From Epiperipatus broadwayi (Eukaryota > Onychophora > Udeonychophora > Euonychophora > Peripatidae), in contig JAQFVV010012418.1 in assembly GCA_028023455.1 (NCBI GenBank), forward strand, positions 8,675,244-8,739,243: a stretch of DNA of 64,000 bases, in the 5' to 3' direction. Positions 46,212 through 56,067 of this stretch are shown in pieces (positions within the stretch are counted from its first letter, which is position 1; each line of letters opens with the position of its first letter). Position numbers and translations under genes: made by a program. A model generated the notes under the pieces. The model saw only the letters and a list, made by a program, of their open reading frames with translations. It was not told the DNA's origin and did not search any database.

Positions 46212-47216
46212 TTAATTGCCCCGTGGTGACTTGTCCCAACTTTTCTTGGGGTTATAGTTACTCGTACTCGCGGGTTCGTTACAGTTCTCCCATCTAACTT
46301 TACTTTCTCCACCTACCCCCTGGTCCTCCCATTCTATATCTTGTAATATTTCTAATGCTTCCTCAATGGATAACCGACGGTTTTCGGCCAACTTACGTTG
46401 TACACTTGACGGGAGGTTAAATCTGATAGTTCGCACTATCTGGAATTGATCCATCGGATATGCCTCCAAGGCTCTCAATTTTGCCGCTTGACATTGAAAA
46501 AACTGACTGTACGTACCGTCTTTGTCCGCTTTATACTTTTCTTGCGATATCTTCATGCGTATGGTTTCTTGTTTCTCAACGCTCCAAAACCCTCGCAAAA
46601 TCATAGTTCGATATTCTTGGAATGTAGGGGGTTTGTAATTTACCGCCTTCCACCATTCCCTAGCGGCACCACTCAAATGGCTCGTTGCTATTATGATCTT
46701 CTCTTTTTCTTTCGACCTATGGACGTAGAAAAAATCATCTAGACTGTCCAGGTAGTCAAAGGGGCTTTCCCCTTTAAATGTTTTTATGTGTATAAATTTC
46801 GCCAACGTGACCCTATCGAACTCTTCTTCTCCAGATTCGTTGAGCTTTTTTTTTATTACCTCTATCTCTCGGTTTATTTGTATAGCCTTCTTGTTCGGGA
46901 TTTCTTTAGTTTCCCCTGTAAACTGCTCTGTCTCTTCGTTTTCTACCTTTTCTTTCTCTTTACTGACTTTATGGTCCTCTGGGTCTACGACTTCCCTCTT
47001 GTTTTCATTGTTCCTATTCTTTTCCCTCTCTTTTAATTCATTCACATCTTTCCTCAATTCTTGTATCATGCCTTTCATTTCTTTTATTTCTTTACGGTCT
47101 TCCATTACAATTTCTTTGAGCTCAGCGATAGCTTTCAATATTTCTTGCAACTGACACCGCTCGGGGTTTTTAAATGTTACCACCGGGCTTTCCATGCTAC
47201 TTTCGTCCTCACTCAT
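46212..47216 (-). CDS. Gag-like protein of family 2, left unit (334 codons)
   Basis: Intact ORF for a retrotransposon Gag, the structural protein that would form particles around element RNA. Residues 20-68 form a Glu/Lys-rich heptad coiled coil (LQEILKAIAELKEI...). Residues 70-110 are a charged linker. The gag core runs from about 138 to 300, with FIHIKTFKGE (141-150), AAREWW (184-189), EYRTMILRGFW (201-211) and LSIEEALEIL (282-291). No CCHC knuckle, protease, reverse transcriptase or integrase follows; the stop is 38 bp before the LTR. It differs from the right unit by lacking three residues after position 149 and by Cys-242 instead of Arg. The first Met fits, with LTR-proximal leader upstream. 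Confidence 0.88.
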   Translation of the reverse strand: MSEDESSMESPVVTFKNPERCQLQEILKAIAELKEIVMEDRKEIKEMKGMIQELRKDVNELKEREKNRNNENKREVVDPEDHKVSKEKEKVENEETEQFTGETKEIPNKKAIQINREIEVIKKKLNESGEEEFDRVTLAKFIHIKTFKGESPFDYLDSLDDFFYVHRSKEKEKIIIATSHLSGAAREWWKAVNYKPPTFQEYRTMILRGFWSVEKQETIRMKISQEKYKADKDGTYSQFFQCQAAKLRALEAYPMDQFQIVRTIRFNLPSSVQRKLAENRRLSIEEALEILQDIEWEDQGVGGESKVRWENCNEPASTSNYNPKKSWDKSPRGN

Positions 47217-47420
47217 ATTTTATTCTTTTGTTTTATTTAATTTTATATTCGAACTCATAACCTTCCCTACGAGAATACTGACGTACCACCACCATCTGAA
47301 ATCCACCCCCTTACTAAAAAATTTACTCTCTCTTTTAACTCTAATCTCTGGGCGTTTCTCTTGTTAACGAGCCCGACACGTTGGAAGCGCCATTTTCTAA
47401 CTTTCCCCTCCTCACTCCTC

Positions 47421-49032
47421 TGTGACACGACAACTTTCTTTCTTCCCCTACTAACTGAATTTTAGTTATTAGAATCGACGTCGAGGGCGCCACCAAGGAT
47501 TTCTCTCTTGGAACCTGGTCACGTAACTTTACATAAACCTGGTCTTTATTTATTTTCGAACGACGATTCACTGATTATAAACTTTGATTATAATCTCACA
47601 GGGGTTTTCCTTTAAGAACACTAACTAATTATTATAAATAATTCAAGAATACGTTGGACAAAAAAAACTTTTAATTTCTTTTACTACTATTTATTATTAA
47701 TAACCTTATAATTCTATCCGATCCAGAAAGAACTGACTTACAATTTCTGATTTTCCCTCTGTTTACTTTCTAATTATGCTTCCCAAATATTTACCATAGA
47801 TTTACTCGCGCCTACACTAATACTGCGAATTCTAGCAGACGTGTATATAAGACGACTTATAGTATTTTTAATCTTTCCTGAAGTTTATTTTTAAACTCCA
47901 CTTTCTTTGGTAAATAAATAAATTGCAAAAATCTTACAATGAACGTATAAGTGTCTTTCGTTTTCTTATACTTTCAATTCTTTCCTTATTTTCTACTAAC
48001 AAACGAGTAACGCCCCAAGGTTCTCTGTTACTTGGCGACGCACTTTTATACCCCCACCCTGTTGTTACTCTCTAGATCGAATAGATATTAAATAATTTAA
48101 AATACAGTTATTCCAATATTTCATAAAAAAATATTGAACGCAAATTAACATTAATAGATTACAATATTAAACAAATTTATTTCCCCCCTCTATTGTTGAA
48201 ACATTCGTAATAAACATAATAAATGAAAATTAAATTAAAGATAAAGTTCTATTACGCTTTACTTAGAGTTCTCATTAATTAAAAGTTTATAATTACCCTG
48301 ATCGATCAGAGCGGAGTGGCCTGATTTTCATAGGTTTTACATTCCATTGGTCGTGCCTTTGTCCTTGTATATGCGAATTCCATGAGTGTTCCTTTGGTTG
48401 TCCGGCTAGCAATATCCGTTTCTTCCATTCCATAACTCTCTCGATAGCTTCATTCAGATGGAGTGGCGGTCAATTCCCCAAAGGGGAAGGTTGTGATAAC
48501 TTTAGCCGCTATACATTTGACAAGAGTCCGCAAAATTAAATTTCAATAATAATAATTTTTATTGTTCGAAACACAGCTGCTTTCTTTATTGTCCTTGCTG
48601 GTCTCTAAAGTCAAGTCAACTGATCTCTCTAAAAGCGATCTTATCTCCACTCTTTCTTATCTTTTTTTTTTTTAATTAGCGTAATAGCAATTACTAACCA
48701 AATATTTTTACTTTGTGAAAGTTTCAACAATAGAGTATAATTACTACCAAGAATCTAATTTTGTTTTCTTTTCCCCACCCTTTTATCTCTCGAATTTTTC
48801 TCCCTTTTAATTAAACACTTTTAACATTTTTTTTTTTTAATAAATTATATTCAATTTTATTTGTTTATTTCAAAATAAAAGTTCAAAATTTTTACCCTTT
48901 CCATTAAATCAAAACCATTTGTTAATTAATTTTTTTTTTCATTTTACAAACTATTTAACTTCAAAAATATTTATGACAAATTATAAATATGTGAGCTTAT
49001 ATATATATGAGCTGACTTAAAATATCAGCTCA
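47421..49032 (-). repeat. LTR copy B of family 2 (shared by both units)
   Basis: Same ends as copies A and C. It serves as the 3' LTR of the right-hand unit and the 5' LTR of the left-hand unit on the element strand. Differences are single substitutions (for instance T to C at the position matching 45580) and AT-run lengths. Confidence 0.93.
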
Positions 49033-49047
49033 TTGCCCCATTTGTCA
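49033..49047 (-). promoter_or_regulatory. Putative polypurine tract, family 2
   Basis: On the element strand acaaatggggcaa lies directly against the LTR start (TGAGCTG). The same sequence is at 46174-46188 for the left unit. It is short but in the right place for plus-strand priming. A second 'ggggcaa' overlaps the gag stop 38 bp upstream. Confidence 0.45.
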
Positions 49048-49071
49048 TAAAAAAACAATAAAAAAAAAACT

Positions 49072-50085
49072 TTAATTGCCCCGCGGTGACTTGTCCCAAC
49101 TTTTCTTGGGGTTATAGTTACTCGTACTCGCGGGTTCGTTACAGTTCTCCCATCTAACTTTACTTTCTCCACCTACCCCCTGGTCCTCCCATTCTATATC
49201 TTGTAATATTTCTAATGCTTCCTCAATGGATAACCGACGGTTTTCGGCCAACTTACGTTGTACACTTGACGGGAGGTTAAATCTGATAGTTCGCACTATC
49301 TGGAATTGATCCATCGGATATGCCTCCAAGGCTCTCAATTTTGCCGCTTGACGTTGAAAAAACTGACTGTACGTACCGTCTTTGTCCGCTTTATACTTTT
49401 CTTGCGATATCTTCATGCGTATGGTTTCTTGTTTCTCAACGCTCCAAAACCCTCGCAAAATCATAGTTCGATATTCTTGGAATGTAGGGGGTTTGTAATT
49501 TACCGCCTTCCACCATTCCCTAGCGGCACCACTCAAATGGCTCGTTGCTATTATGATCTTCTCTTTTTCTTTCGACCTATGGACGTAGAAAAAATCATCT
49601 AGACTGTCCAGGTAGTCAAAGGGGCTTTCCTCCCTTTCCCCTTTAAATGTTTTTATGTGTATAAATTTCGCCAACGTGACCCTATCGAACTCTTCTTCTC
49701 CAGATTCGTTGAGCTTTTTTTTTATTACCTCTATCTCTCGGTTTATTTGTATAGCCTTCTTGTTCGGGATTTCTTTAGTTTCCCCTGTAAACTGCTCTGT
49801 CTCTTCGTTTTCTACCTTTTCTTTCTCTTTACTGACTTTATGGTCCTCTGGGTCTACGACTTCCCTCTTGTTTTCATTGTTCCTATTCTTTTCCCTCTCT
49901 TTTAATTCATTCACATCTTTCCTCAATTCTTGTATCATGCCTTTCATTTCTTTTATTTCTTTACGGTCTTCCATTACAATTTCTTTGAGCTCAGCAATAG
50001 CTTTCAATATTTCTTGCAACTGACACCGCTCGGGGTTTTTAAATGTTACCACCGGGCTTTCCATGCTACTTTCGTCCTCACTCAT
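49072..50085 (-). CDS. Gag-like protein of family 2, right unit (337 codons)
   Basis: Intact second copy of the Gag ORF, nearly identical to 46212-47216. It carries three extra residues (R-E-E) after F-K-G-E at about 149, caused by 9 bp at 49629-49637, and Arg at the position that is Cys-242 in the other copy. The latter matches the basic surroundings and is probably ancestral. An in-frame indel and few substitutions suggest that coding has been maintained or that duplication is very recent. As in the other unit, the ORF ends just before the LTR, leaving no room for pol, so mobility would need enzymes from another element. Confidence 0.88.
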   Translation of the reverse strand: MSEDESSMESPVVTFKNPERCQLQEILKAIAELKEIVMEDRKEIKEMKGMIQELRKDVNELKEREKNRNNENKREVVDPEDHKVSKEKEKVENEETEQFTGETKEIPNKKAIQINREIEVIKKKLNESGEEEFDRVTLAKFIHIKTFKGEREESPFDYLDSLDDFFYVHRSKEKEKIIIATSHLSGAAREWWKAVNYKPPTFQEYRTMILRGFWSVEKQETIRMKISQEKYKADKDGTYSQFFQRQAAKLRALEAYPMDQFQIVRTIRFNLPSSVQRKLAENRRLSIEEALEILQDIEWEDQGVGGESKVRWENCNEPASTSNYNPKKSWDKSPRGN

Positions 50086-50231
50086 ATTTTATTCTTTTGT
50101 TTTATTTAATTTTATATTCGACCTCATAACCTTCTCTACGAGAATACTGACGTACCACCACCATCTGAAATCCACCCCTTACTAAAAAATTTACTCTCTC
50201 TTTTAACTCTAATCTCTGGGCATTTCTTTTG

Positions 50232-50260
50232 TTAACGAGCCCGACACGTTGGAAGCGCCA
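50232..50260 (-). promoter_or_regulatory. Putative primer-binding region, family 2
   Basis: On the element strand TGGCGCTTCCAACGTGTCGG begins about 29 nt after the 5' LTR end, at about 50260. The TGG start fits pairing to a tRNA 3' CCA end. The same type of motif follows the LTRs of families 1 and 3, but adjacent to the LTR. The extra spacer here (gaggagtgaggagggg) is unusual. The specific tRNA was not identified. Confidence 0.4.
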
Positions 50261-50288
50261 TTTTCTAACTTTCCCCTCCTCACTCCTC

Positions 50289-51904
50289 TGTGACACGACA
50301 ACTTTTTTTTCTTCCCCTACTAACTGAATTTTAGTTATTAGAATCGACGTCGAGGGCGCCACCAAGGATTTCTCTCTTGGAACCTGGTCACGTAACTTTA
50401 CATAAACCTGGTCTTTATTTATTTTCGAACGACGATTCACTGATTATAAACTTTGATTATAATCTCACAGGGGTTTTCCTTTAAGAACACTAACTAATTA
50501 TTATAAATAATTCAAGAATACGTTGGACAAAAAAAACTTTTAATTTCTTTTACTACTATTTATTATTAATAACCTTATAATTCTATCCGATCCAGAAAGA
50601 ACTGACTTACAATTTCTGATTTTCCCTCTGTTTACTTTCTAATTATGCTTCCCAAATATTTACCATAGATTTACTCGCGCCTACACTAATACTGCGAATT
50701 CTAGCAGACGTGTATATAAGATGACTTATAGTATTTTTAATCTTTCCTGAAGTTTATTTTTAAACTCCATTTTCTTTGGTAAATAAATAAATTGCAAAAA
50801 TCTTACAATGAACGTATAAGTGTCTTTCGTTTTCTTATACTTACAATTCTTTCCTTATTTTCTACTAACCAACGAGTAACGCCCCAAGGTTCTCTGTTAC
50901 TTGGCGACGCACTTTTATACCCCCACCCTGTTGTTACTCTCTAGATCGAATAGATATTAAATAATTTAAAATACAGTTATTCCAATATTTCATAAAAAAA
51001 TATTGAACGCAAATTAACATTAATAGATTACAATATTAAACAAATTTATTTCCCCCCTCTATTGTTGAAACATTCGTAATAAACATAATAAATGAAAATT
51101 AAATTAAAGATAAAGTTCTATTACGCTTTACTTAGAGTTCTCATTAATTAAAAGTTTATAATTACCCTGATCGATCGGAGTGGCCTGATTTTCATAGGTT
51201 TTACATTCCATTGGTCGTGCCTTTGTCCTTGTATATGCGAATTCCATGAGTGTTCCTTTGGTTGTCCGGCTAGCAATATCCGTTTTTTCCATTCCATAAC
51301 TCTCTCGATAGCTTCATTCAGATGGAGTGGCGGTCAATTACCCAAAGGGGAAGGTTGTGATAACTTTAGCCGCTATACATTTGACAAGAGTCCGCAAAAT
51401 TAAATTTCAATAATAATATTTTTTATTGTTCGAAACACAGCTGCTTTCTTTATTGTCCTAGCTGGTCTCTAAAGTCAAGTCAACTGATCTCTCTAAAAGC
51501 GATCTTATCTCCACTCTTTCTTATCTTTTTTTTTTTTTTAATTAGCGTAATAGCAATTACTAACCAAATATTTTTACTTTGTGAAAGTTTCAACAATAGA
51601 GTATAATTACTACCAAGAATCTAATTTTGTTTTCTTCTCCCCACCCTTTTATCTCTCGAATTTTTCTCCCTTTTAATTAAACACTTTTAACATTTTTTTT
51701 TTTTTTTTTTAATAAATTATATTCAATTTTATTTGTTTATTTCAAAATAAAAGTTCAAAATTTTTACCCTTTCCATTAAATCAAAACCATTTGTTAATTA
51801 ATTTTTTTTTTCATTTTACAAACTATTTAACTTCAAAAATATTTATGACAAATTATAAATATGTGAGCTTATATATATATGAGCTGACTTAAAATATCAG
51901 CTCA
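50289..51904 (-). repeat. LTR copy C of family 2
   Basis: 5' LTR of the array on the element strand. Compared with copies A and B it lacks a few bases after 'ccctgatcgatc' (about 51175) and has longer T runs near 51530 and 51690. Non-LTR sequence resumes at 51905. Confidence 0.93.
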
Positions 51905-52806
51905 ATATATTTAATGCATGTAATACTATAATATGTTTTAAGGTATGTTAATATGTAACCTGTTAACATTGTTTAAATAAATAGTTCTTAAAATCTTATT
52001 ATAACTGGGTTTTTTTCTCAAATACAATTAATTAATAATATTATTGATAGTGGTATAATTACTTTTTAATACTTTTTTCCCATCTTATTGCATGTCCTTA
52101 AAGATTCTGAAATATATTTTAGAAAATAATAAAACAAAATATGATATAATAAAAAGATTATTGTGCTCAAATAATGAAACACAAAATTTAATAAAACGAA
52201 ATTTTTTTTTCTCCTAAAGTAAACTAAGAGTGAGATAAAACAACTTATTATCTGTAATTTATTGCTAAATCTTTTAGCAATAGACTCCTTTATATTTTTT
52301 AAAGTTTATACATGAAAATCTCTGTATAATACATATATATAAATAACTTTGAGTTTCTAATATAGTTTGGATTTCCAGACAACCTTTGAGAACTCATTTA
52401 AATCATCTCTGAATTGTACAGTATTTAACATATTATCAACAATTTATTTTTTTGTGTGTAAAGTACCATATTCAATGATTGTCACATTCTTGTAAATTTT
52501 CCTAAGTTGGCTAATTCTTATAGTAAATTTGGGGATGATTCTCAGTAGGCAGACATGGAAAATAATATTCTATGTACCACTTTGATTGAGGCAGACAATC
52601 TGAAAAAGTGAGATCCTACGAGGTTTTTTTTTTTGGTGCTTTACAGTAATTATTTTCTAATCTATTTATTGTTGAGAGAAATCCAAGAAAAATAATACAG
52701 TCAGATTACTCCTAGATCTATACGCAAGGTGAATCAATAATACGATGCATTTTTAGTCTTTATATAATTTAATGGTAATTATCTTCTTTTCTTTTTTTTT
52801 TTTGTA
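51905..52806. other. Intron-like AT-rich sequence
   Basis: No feature recognised between the LTR array and the compound foldback. A very short frame at 52547-52603 (MENNILCTTLIEADNLKK) is not supported as an exon. Confidence 0.4.
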
Positions 52807-52822
52807 TCTTGTATAGAATTAA

Positions 52823-54058
52823 ACCACTAAACATCACATTATCTTCATTCTTTATGCTTATACAAGCTGTTTACACAGAGGCAAAACTCCATACAGTAGC
52901 ACCACTCAAGTGCATGCCAGAGTAGTCTACAGATGCAGGAAGGTTTGTGCATAAAATCCCATCTAGTGTATTCTCATCCAATATCCCCAGATTAGTTTTT
53001 AGCTTGTGGCTTTTATCAGTGAGGAGCCTTGGACCTGAGAGCAATGCACCTAGATCTTAGGATCCAATGCTACCCTCCATCAGCCACCTTTTACCTTTTT
53101 AGCTAATTATAAAGCTTTGTTTGAGTCCAAAATGAAAGTACAATAATGTTTTCCATTCAAGCTCATTAGTTTGTATAGTTCTATAAATCTGAACTCAGTT
53201 CAGCATCCATACTTTTTGGTGTCTTTGGTTCTTTAATATCCACAGTCACCAAATACCTATTGGGAAGAATTGGTATTAAACCACTAAACATCACATGAGC
53301 ACCATTCTTTATGCTTACACAAACTGTTTATACAGAGACAAAACTCTCCATACAATAGCACCACTCAGGGCAAGCCAGGGTAATCAATGGATGCAGGAAG
53401 GTTTGTGCATAAAATCCTAAGATCCAAGTTCAGTGTTCTCAGATTCAAGGCTCCTCAGTGTTGAAAGCCACAAATTAGAAACTAGTCATCTGGGGATATT
53501 GGATAAGTAGGCATTAAATAGGGATTTATGCACAAACCTTCATACATCCATTGATTGCTCTCACTTGCACTGAGTGGTGCTACTGTATGGAGAGTTTTGC
53601 CTCTGTGTAAACAGCTTGAGTAAACATAAAGAATTGCGATCATTTGATGTTAAGTGGTTTAATACCAATCCTGCACAATAGAAGTATGGTGACTGTGGTT
53701 ATTAAGAACCAAAGATACCAATAAATATGGATGCTGAACTGAGTTCAGATCTGTACAATTATACAAGCTAATGAACTTGAATTGAAAACATTATTGTGCT
53801 CTCATTTTGGACTCAAAGCTTTATAGTTAGCTAAAAAGATAAAAGATGACTTCTAGAGAGTTGCATTAGATTCTAAGATCTATGTGCAGTGCTCTCGGAT
53901 CCAAGTCTTCTCACTGATGAAAGCCCCAAGCTAGAAACTAGTATGGGGATATTGGATGAGTAGGCACTAAATAGGGATTTTATGCACAAACTTTTCTGCA
54001 TCCATTGATTACTCTGGTTGTACTGAATAGTGCTACTGTATGGAGAATTTTGCCTCTG
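52823..54058. repeat. Compound foldback repeat, 1.24 kb, with 16-bp target duplications
   Basis: The inner core 53272-53667 is a hairpin unit whose ends read ggtattaaaccactaaacat and its complement. It is embedded in a larger palindrome: 53099-53271 pairs with 53668-53850 ('aactgagttcag', 'tttgagtccaaaatga'). The outermost parts, 52823-53098 and 53851-54058, are again inverted copies of the core's arms. Flanks are tcttgtatagaattaa (52807-52822) and tcttgtatggaattaa (54059-54074). No ORF is present. Shorter relatives lie at 2998-3335 and 36844-36940. Confidence 0.85.
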
Positions 54059-54074
54059 TCTTGTATGGAATTAA

Positions 54075-55892
54075 TAAACAAATCTGGATTATTTATTAAA
54101 TCCATATATCAAGTGGTCTTAAATGTAATTATCTAACTACATTGCTTTTCAAAAATATATTTAATTACTCAATTAAATCTTTAATCTTAAAATTTAACTA
54201 CATTGTTTTTCAAATATATATATATATATTTACTAAAATAGAAACTTAATTAAAACTTTGATTGATAATGAACCTTAATTAAATCTCCTTAATAATAATA
54301 AAAAAAAAAAAACATCTAATTACAAGAAAAACAATCTATTTAAAATTTAGAATTGAACTTAGACTTTTTCCAGTACTTATCTATTTTCTATTCAACAAAC
54401 TTGTTAACCATTTTGGCTTAAGTTCTACAGTTTCACAGATCTACAACTAGCAATAAATATTTAAAACAAAATGGCTGACAAGAAGCAGACGAATTTAATA
54501 TTTACAGTTTTTTTTTGTTATTGTTATTTTAAAAAAAGGGAAAAAAAATTGCAAAAATTAATTATAATATTTCAACTTTATAATAGTTATTATTATTAAG
54601 TCAACTTATTCAATATAAAAATTTAAGAAATAACTTTGTCTTATTTGTAAAGAAGGGCAAGTGAGGATTATTAACGTTGGCAGCTTGGCCTATATATTCT
54701 ATAAAAAAATAGTGAAAAATAAAAAGGGTATTTTCATTATGAAATAAACCTTCTGAATGAAATTTATAATTGATTTATTAATTTTTTAAACTTAAAAACT
54801 AACAAATATTTGGTAAAATAAAATTAAATAATATTTTTACAATTATAAATAAATGGAAGCATATTAAAGTATATATGTATTTTTAAAAAAAAGAAAAGAC
54901 AGGAAATACGTATAATTGAAGACAGCTTGGTTTAATAAAATAAATATTTGTAGGCCTATGAACCTGTATAGCTTAAAACAAAATGGTTGACAAGCTTGGT
55001 CAGATGATAGAAGCAGGATTTACACTACTATTGAGTAAACTAGGGAACTGCCTAGGCTGTACAGATCTATCTGAGAAGGTGCAGTATTGAGTTTCCTTTA
55101 TTTAAATCAATGGTAAGCTTCATACAAGCAAATAATTTAATGTGTCCGTGTATAGATGTGTACATATACAACAAATTGAGGCTCAAATCATTACCATTAA
55201 GTTTATTTAAAACTTTCTTTGACCAAAAAACCATGTTCTAACTTTATCTTGTTCTCTACTTTTTCCTCTGCCCAATTTTGTCAACTGGTTATTTGCTGCC
55301 TATGAAGTATTTATACCCTGTTTTTAGTGATAAAAAAAATAACTTTTTTTAATTATTTATAAGTCATTTTCCCAGGATTTTTCTGGAATAAACATCCCAA
55401 CAAAGTCCATTCTAATGCTGCATGTAAATGGAATTTTGAAGATAATACTTTATTTGTGTGCTGTCCATAAATCAATTTTCATTCTGATTCTGATTTTCAT
55501 TTATGTAGGGAAGATATTGACTTCCATCTTGCAGCCTCTTTCTCATCTGATAATTATTTGGTTGGGGTAGAGGAGATATATGTTTTGGATCATTTGTATC
55601 TCCATTATGTAGAATATTTGGGTCCTGGATGGTGGATATATTAAATTTTTTGACATCTAATTTTCTTATTCTCTCTGTGGAATTCTGAGATATTTTTGAT
55701 AGTTATTGTGCTGCTTCTTCACTGGTGATAGTTATTTCTAATCACTATCTGCTGGATATGAGCTGGTATACTATGTTATACTATCCTATTTATCCTTTGA
55801 TATGAGAAAGTTGTGAATGTTGGCTACCTGATGCTGAAATAACTGTTTTTTTTTACCCTTCTAGCTTCTATCTTTCCTATAACACTTTATTA
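54075..55892. other. Intron-like AT-rich sequence
   Basis: Short direct repeats ('aactacattgcttttcaaa' and 'aactacattgtttttcaaa', 54135-54215) occur. No exon or transposon was recognised. Confidence 0.4.
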
Positions 55893-56067
55893 AGGCAATA
55901 AACCTTTAAGCATGTACGCTTGAAAATGCAAAGGTAGGGACCTCTACAGGTCTTAACCACAAGCTTACGCGTTGGAAGAGGGGAATCCCCTCCTTACTTC
56001 TGGTTAAGACCTGTAGAGATCCCTACCTTCGCATTTTCAGGCGCACATGCTTAAAGGTTTATTGTCT
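55893..56067. mobile_element. 175-bp palindromic MITE with TA target duplication
   Basis: Terminal inverted repeats of about 70 bp, starting AGGCAATAAACCTTTAAGC on the left and AGACAATAAACCTTTAAGC on the right strand. They continue through 'gaaaatgc.aaggtaggga' and 'ctctacaggtcttaaccag'. The element is flanked by TA on both sides, as for Tc1/mariner-related MITEs. The middle (55962-55995) is G+C-rich for this window. It is non-coding. Confidence 0.8.

Larger units (their letters stand above)
44560..51904 (-). mobile_element. Tandem LTR-gag-LTR-gag-LTR array, family 2
   Basis: Three copies of a 1.6-kb LTR (44560-46173, 47421-49032, 50289-51904) alternate with two 1.25-kb interiors, each holding one minus-strand gag and no pol. 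On the minus strand the LTRs begin TGAGCTGATATT and end GTGTCACA. The outer flanks share ATAT (44556-44559 and 51905-51908; six bases match, within an (AT)n run). One outer target duplication means the tandem grew from a single insertion, for example by LTR-LTR recombination. Copies are almost identical, so the expansion is recent, or the array is partly an assembly effect. Confidence 0.9.

Noticed and set aside
46446-47154. Plus-strand open frames of 82-122 codons, repeated at 49306-50023
   Set aside because: They are mirror frames of the gag ORF on the minus strand, Ser/Phe/Leu-rich as expected opposite a Glu/Lys-rich coding strand.
47341-50440. Minus-strand frames 47341-47571 and 50102-50440 spanning the LTR/interior junction
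   Set aside because: They cross the expected LTR boundary and leader, differ in frame between the two copies, and have no motif; probably leader shadows.
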